This document shows, in pieces, positions 60,986-64,000 of a stretch of 64,000 bases of DNA. A program made the translations under genes and the position numbers. The DNA lies in the NCBI RefSeq assembly GCF_002394865.1, contig NZ_DGUZ01000019.1, positions 106,038 through 170,037 on the forward strand, in the 5' to 3' direction. The notes under the pieces were generated by a model, which was given only the letters and a program-made list of their open reading frames with translations, had not been told where the DNA came from and did no database searches. Numbering within the stretch: position 1 is the first letter of the stretch; the number at the start of each line of letters is the position of its first letter. Origin of the DNA: Fibrobacter sp. UBA4297 (GTDB lineage Bacteria > Fibrobacterota > Fibrobacteria > Fibrobacterales > Fibrobacteraceae).

Positions 60986-62884
60986 ATGAAAAAATGGCGC
61001 ATTGACGATTCCCGAGATCTTTACAACGTAAAGGGTTGGGGCGTAAGTTACTTTGACATTAACGACAAGGGTCACGCGACGGTTTCGCCGATCAAGAATG
61101 GCGGTCCGAGCATCGACCTTTACGAGCTCGTGCAGGAACTTTCCTTGCGCGATGTTTCGACTCCTGTGTTGTTGCGCTTCCCGGATATTCTGGACAGCCG
61201 CATCGAAAAGATTCACGAGTGCTTCACGAAGGCGACGACTGAATATGGCTACAAAGGTGGCCATTACAGCATCTTCCCAATCAAGGTGAACCAGCAGCGC
61301 GCGGTCTTGGAAGAAGTGGTGAGTCACGGTTCCAAGTTCAACATCGGCCTCGAGGCGGGTTCCAAGCCGGAACTCCATGCGGTACTTGCGAACATGGAAA
61401 ATCCGGACGCGTTGATTATCTGCAACGGCTACAAGGACGAAGACTTTATCGAGCTTGCTCTCCTCGCACAGAAGATGGGCAAGAAGATTTTCATTGTCGT
61501 CGAAAAGATGAACGAGCTTCACTTGGTTGTAGACTTGTCTCGTCGCATCGGTGTGCGCCCGAACATCGGCATCCGCATCAAGCTTGCAAGCTCTGGTAGT
61601 GGCAAGTGGGAAGAATCCGGCGGATACCACAGCAAGTTCGGTCTCAATAGCTCTGAACTTTTGGAAGCTCTCGACTACATCAAGGAAGAGAAGATGGAAG
61701 ACTGCATGAAGCTCATCCACTTCCACTTGGGTAGCCAGATTACGAACATTCGCCATATTAAGAATGGACTCCGCGAAGTGTCGCAGTTCTACGTTCAAAT
61801 TAGAAAGATGGGCATGGGCCTTGAATTCGTGGACGTGGGCGGCGGCTTGGGCGTCGATTACGATGGTACGCGCAGTTCTAACGCAAGCTCCGTGAACTAT
61901 TCCATCCAGGAATACGCAAACGACGTTGTGTACGCGATGTTCGAAGCATGCGAAAATGCCGATGTTCCTCACCCGAATATCATTGCGGAATCGGGCCGTG
62001 CTCTTTCGGCACACCATTCCATCTTGGTGTTCAACGTGCTTGAAACGGCTGGCCAGGCATTCTTTGACGAAAGCGTTCACGAAATTAGCGATGACGCTCC
62101 GGAAGCACTGAAGGACTTGTACGGCATTTACAAGAGCCTTTCTCCGAAGAACTTGCTCGAAAGCTGGCACGATGCCATGCAGATTAACGACGACACCTTG
62201 AGCGGTTTCAAGATGGGCGATGTGGATTTGCAGACGCGCGCTATGAGCGAACGTTTGTTCTGGAGCATTGCCCGCAAGGTGGACTTGCTCGCACGCGACT
62301 TGCGCCATCCGCCTTATGAATTGAGCGAACTCCCGCGCTTGCTTGCCGAAAAGTACTTCTGCAACTTCAGCCTTTTCCAGAGCCTCCCGGACAGCTGGGG
62401 CGTGGATCAGGTGTTCCCGATTATGCCGATCCAGCGTTTGGACGAAGAGCCGACGATTGAGACGACAATTCAGGACGTGACTTGCGATAGCGATGGCAAG
62501 ATTGACATGTTCGTTCGCGGCGGCGAAGTGGCACGCACCATTCCTCTCCACCCGATCAAGAAGGACGAACCGTACTTTATCGCGGTTTACCTCGTCGGTG
62601 CATACCAGGAAATTCTCGGTGACCTCCACAACCTCTTTGGCGATACGAACGCTGTGCATATTGTCTGCAACGACAAGGGCGGCTACGATATTGACAAGGT
62701 GATTGACGGTGAATCCGTGGAAGACGTGCTCGACTACGTGAACTTCAGCGACAAGGCTCTTGTCCGCAACATGGAAAACTGGGTCACGCGCTCTGTGAAG
62801 GAAGGAAAGATTACGCTTCAGGAAGGCAAGGAATTCTTGAACATCTATCGTTCCGGACTTTACGGGTACACGTATCTGGAATAG
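60986..62884 (+). CDS. speA: Biosynthetic arginine decarboxylase
   Basis: This PLP enzyme makes agmatine from arginine, the first step of polyamine synthesis. The PLP lysine is Lys100 (SIFPIKVNQQ). HFHLGSQITNIRHIKNG and FVDVGGGLGVDYDGT are the barrel motifs of fold III, and the beta-domain has the conserved AVYLVGAYQEILGDLHNLFG (cut to 20 residues). The 632 residues are typical of SpeA. The stop codon TAG is also the first three bases of a heptamer element. Confidence 0.96.
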   Translation: MKKWRIDDSRDLYNVKGWGVSYFDINDKGHATVSPIKNGGPSIDLYELVQELSLRDVSTPVLLRFPDILDSRIEKIHECFTKATTEYGYKGGHYSIFPIKVNQQRAVLEEVVSHGSKFNIGLEAGSKPELHAVLANMENPDALIICNGYKDEDFIELALLAQKMGKKIFIVVEKMNELHLVVDLSRRIGVRPNIGIRIKLASSGSGKWEESGGYHSKFGLNSSELLEALDYIKEEKMEDCMKLIHFHLGSQITNIRHIKNGLREVSQFYVQIRKMGMGLEFVDVGGGLGVDYDGTRSSNASSVNYSIQEYANDVVYAMFEACENADVPHPNIIAESGRALSAHHSILVFNVLETAGQAFFDESVHEISDDAPEALKDLYGIYKSLSPKNLLESWHDAMQINDDTLSGFKMGDVDLQTRAMSERLFWSIARKVDLLARDLRHPPYELSELPRLLAEKYFCNFSLFQSLPDSWGVDQVFPIMPIQRLDEEPTIETTIQDVTCDSDGKIDMFVRGGEVARTIPLHPIKKDEPYFIAVYLVGAYQEILGDLHNLFGDTNAVHIVCNDKGGYDIDKVIDGESVEDVLDYVNFSDKALVRNMENWVTRSVKEGKITLQEGKEFLNIYRSGLYGYTYLE

Positions 62885-62935
62885 ACGAGAGAACGCCCGC
62901 CACGGCGGGCTACAGACGAGAGACGAAAGAGGAAG
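62882..62935. repeat. Heptamer element starting at the speA stop codon
   Basis: TAGACGAGAGAACGC is followed by hairpin GCCCGCC-AC-GGCGGGC (62895-62910), CTACAGACGAG and AGACGAA units. The element after argS (10559) has the same order with TAGACGAAAGAACGC, a hairpin of different stem sequence (GCGAC/GTCGC) and CTACAGACGA, so the stems have changed on both sides while the frame is kept. Confidence 0.8.
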
Positions 62936-62973
62936 TCAAAGGTCCTAAATGTCACCCCGGCCTCTGTGCTCTT

Positions 62974-63006
62974 TGACCACTTAGAACTTTAGTTCTTATG
63001 TGGTCA
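62974..63006. repeat. Inverted repeat before the glycosyltransferase genes
   Basis: TGACCAC...AACT - TT - AGTT...GTGGTCA form an imperfect 33-bp palindrome. It lies about 55 bp before the first glycosyltransferase start and could be a regulatory or termination signal; no T run follows. Confidence 0.5.
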
Positions 63007-63060
63007 TGATCCGCGTATGGGGACGGGGTCGCCTTTTAGAAAAAAACGAACGATAAATCT

Positions 63061-63909
63061 ATGGAACACAACAATTACGATATTGCAATTTTGCTTGCTA
63101 CGTACAATGGCGGCAAGTACATCTGGGAACAGCTTGAATCGCTGTTCCAGCAATCTTGTAAACAGTTCCATTTGTATGTTCGTGATGACGGCTCCTCGGA
63201 CGATACAATGAAAATCGTCGATCAATTTCACGGAATGTTTCCAGACAGAGTTACGATTTTAAAAGACTCGCAAAAGCACCGAGGTGCGGCGAAGTCTTTT
63301 ATGTATTTGCTCGAAAATGTGGATTCCGAGTATTACATGTTCTGCGACCAGGACGACATTTGGTTGCTGGAGAAAATTGAGAAAACTCTTGCTCGGATGA
63401 AGGAAATCGAGACAGAATACGCCAAGAAAGAGACTGCCGCGAAAAAAGTACCCATTCTTGTAGCGACAGATTTGGGCGTTGTTGACGAACAACTGAATTT
63501 GCTCTCGTATTCATTCAACAAAGACCTGAAAATTGACGTTTTCCGCAAGCACCCAGAATTAATTTGTGTGCGACATGTGGTTACCGGCTGCACGATGATG
63601 TTCAACCACGCAGCAAAACAGGCTTCGCTCCCGATGTCACCACGTGCGACCATGCACGATGAATGGGTTGCCCTTTGCGTCCATTTTAAAGGCGGCGTCA
63701 TCTCGATTATTGACGATTCGCCGATTCTTTACCGCCAACACACCAGCAACACGCTTGGCGCAGAGCAAGCTCGCAAAGGCATTTTCGCACGCGCCATCGC
63801 ACGCGCAGGGCAAAAACAGTTCTTCCAAGTCGCAAAATTGCTCCACAAGGATTTCGGATTATCGTACTTAAAGTTCTTGATGTACAAAATTTTGTATAGT
63901 TGGTTCTAG
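63061..63909 (+). CDS. Family 2 glycosyltransferase (rhamnosyltransferase-like)
   Basis: The protein has 282 residues. The GT-A start IAILLATYNGGKYIWEQLES, the nucleotide-sugar-binding DDGSSDDT and the metal-binding FCDQDDIWL are clear; the later GCTMMFNHAA and MHDEWVAL words match WsaF/WbbL-type rhamnosyltransferases. It acts at the inner face of the membrane in surface polysaccharide assembly. A second GT2 gene begins two bases after its stop, so this is the start of a glycan cluster that runs past the window. Confidence 0.9.
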   Translation: MEHNNYDIAILLATYNGGKYIWEQLESLFQQSCKQFHLYVRDDGSSDDTMKIVDQFHGMFPDRVTILKDSQKHRGAAKSFMYLLENVDSEYYMFCDQDDIWLLEKIEKTLARMKEIETEYAKKETAAKKVPILVATDLGVVDEQLNLLSYSFNKDLKIDVFRKHPELICVRHVVTGCTMMFNHAAKQASLPMSPRATMHDEWVALCVHFKGGVISIIDDSPILYRQHTSNTLGAEQARKGIFARAIARAGQKQFFQVAKLLHKDFGLSYLKFLMYKILYSWF

Positions 63910-63911
63910 GT

Positions 63912-64000
63912 ATGAGAAGAAGCATTTGCATGGCGACCTACAATGGCGCCAAATACATCAAGGAACAGTTGGATAGCATTATTCCGCAACTTAGGGAAGA
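63912..64000 (+). CDS. Family 2 glycosyltransferase, N-terminal part (cut by window edge)
   Basis: ATG 63912 opens a frame beginning RRSICMATYNGAKYIKEQLD, then SIIPQL. This is the start of a GT2 domain like the previous gene, with which it is tightly linked. Only about 29 residues are in the window. Confidence 0.8.
   Translation, partial: MRRSICMATYNGAKYIKEQLDSIIPQLRE

Noticed and set aside
60953..62659. 568-codon open frame antisense to speA
   Set aside because: It is a shadow of speA with biased composition and no start signal; many strongly expressed genes here give such antisense frames.

Overview
The window looks like chromosome from a Fibrobacter species (phylum Fibrobacterota, anaerobic gut fibre degraders). 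The grounds are a protein with the Fibrobacter succinogenes major paralogous (FISUMP) domain at 10770-11891, a TIGR02147-family regulator overlapping a serine-rich lipoprotein (49896-51900), poly-serine linkers, type IX-secretion-like C-terminal tails, CotH and polysaccharide-lyase-like exported proteins, and rubrerythrin. The species call is inference from these families; no 16S rRNA is present.

Layout. 1-900: two minus-strand lipoproteins. 1233-10557: miaB, a SPOR protein, tRNA-Leu(CAA), panD, a flotillin, two tandem exported paralogues, then the overlapping trio LytR_C lipoprotein-rsfS-argS. 10770-18494: the FISUMP protein, purU, pyrE, an envelope pair, a DEAD-box helicase and map. 18656-21535: small unknown proteins and a multi-pass membrane protein. 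21652-26790: fusA, an 840-bp gene-free stretch with repeats and a candidate small RNA, then mazG, dprA and an ftsB-like gene. 26892-31039: an RND efflux pump and its adaptor. 31231-36357: DUF5683-like proteins and a large MBG-repeat secreted protein. 36553-37639: rpsF-rpsR-rplI with a clear promoter. 37786-42087: membrane/envelope proteins and trpS. 42181-43693: a nuclease-like accessory gene between two repeat modules. 43840-49840: rnd, a 5-formyl-THF cyclo-ligase-like protein, a SpoU methyltransferase, CotH, cysK. 49896-57010: lipoprotein plus TIGR02147, rubrerythrin, a divergent pair of exported carbohydrate-active-like proteins, a lipoprotein and a DUF4419 protein. 57007-59139: an accessory patch with a HEPN-like protein and an AbiEi-type antitoxin. 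59579-64000: carboxynorspermidine synthase and arginine decarboxylase (polyamine synthesis), then glycosyltransferases.

The most striking signals are non-coding. (1) A precise module occurs three times (24001, 42181, 43467): two copies of TACGTGA-N24-TCACGTA, each exactly 38 bp, with starts 199, 199 and 189 bp apart. Two of the modules flank a nuclease-like gene as direct repeats. (2) A family of intergenic elements is built from degenerate 7-bp tandem repeats, often as inverted arms around a GC-rich hairpin. They usually begin at a stop codon, and most carry TAG or TAA in the repeat unit. Each element uses its own heptamer. (3) An AbiEi-type gene has an inverted repeat over its promoter and an apparently leaderless start, and is followed by an unknown 66-aa protein instead of the expected AbiEii toxin. 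A third, familiar class of palindromic repeat (GGAGAT-stem-TGACA) is scattered between genes.
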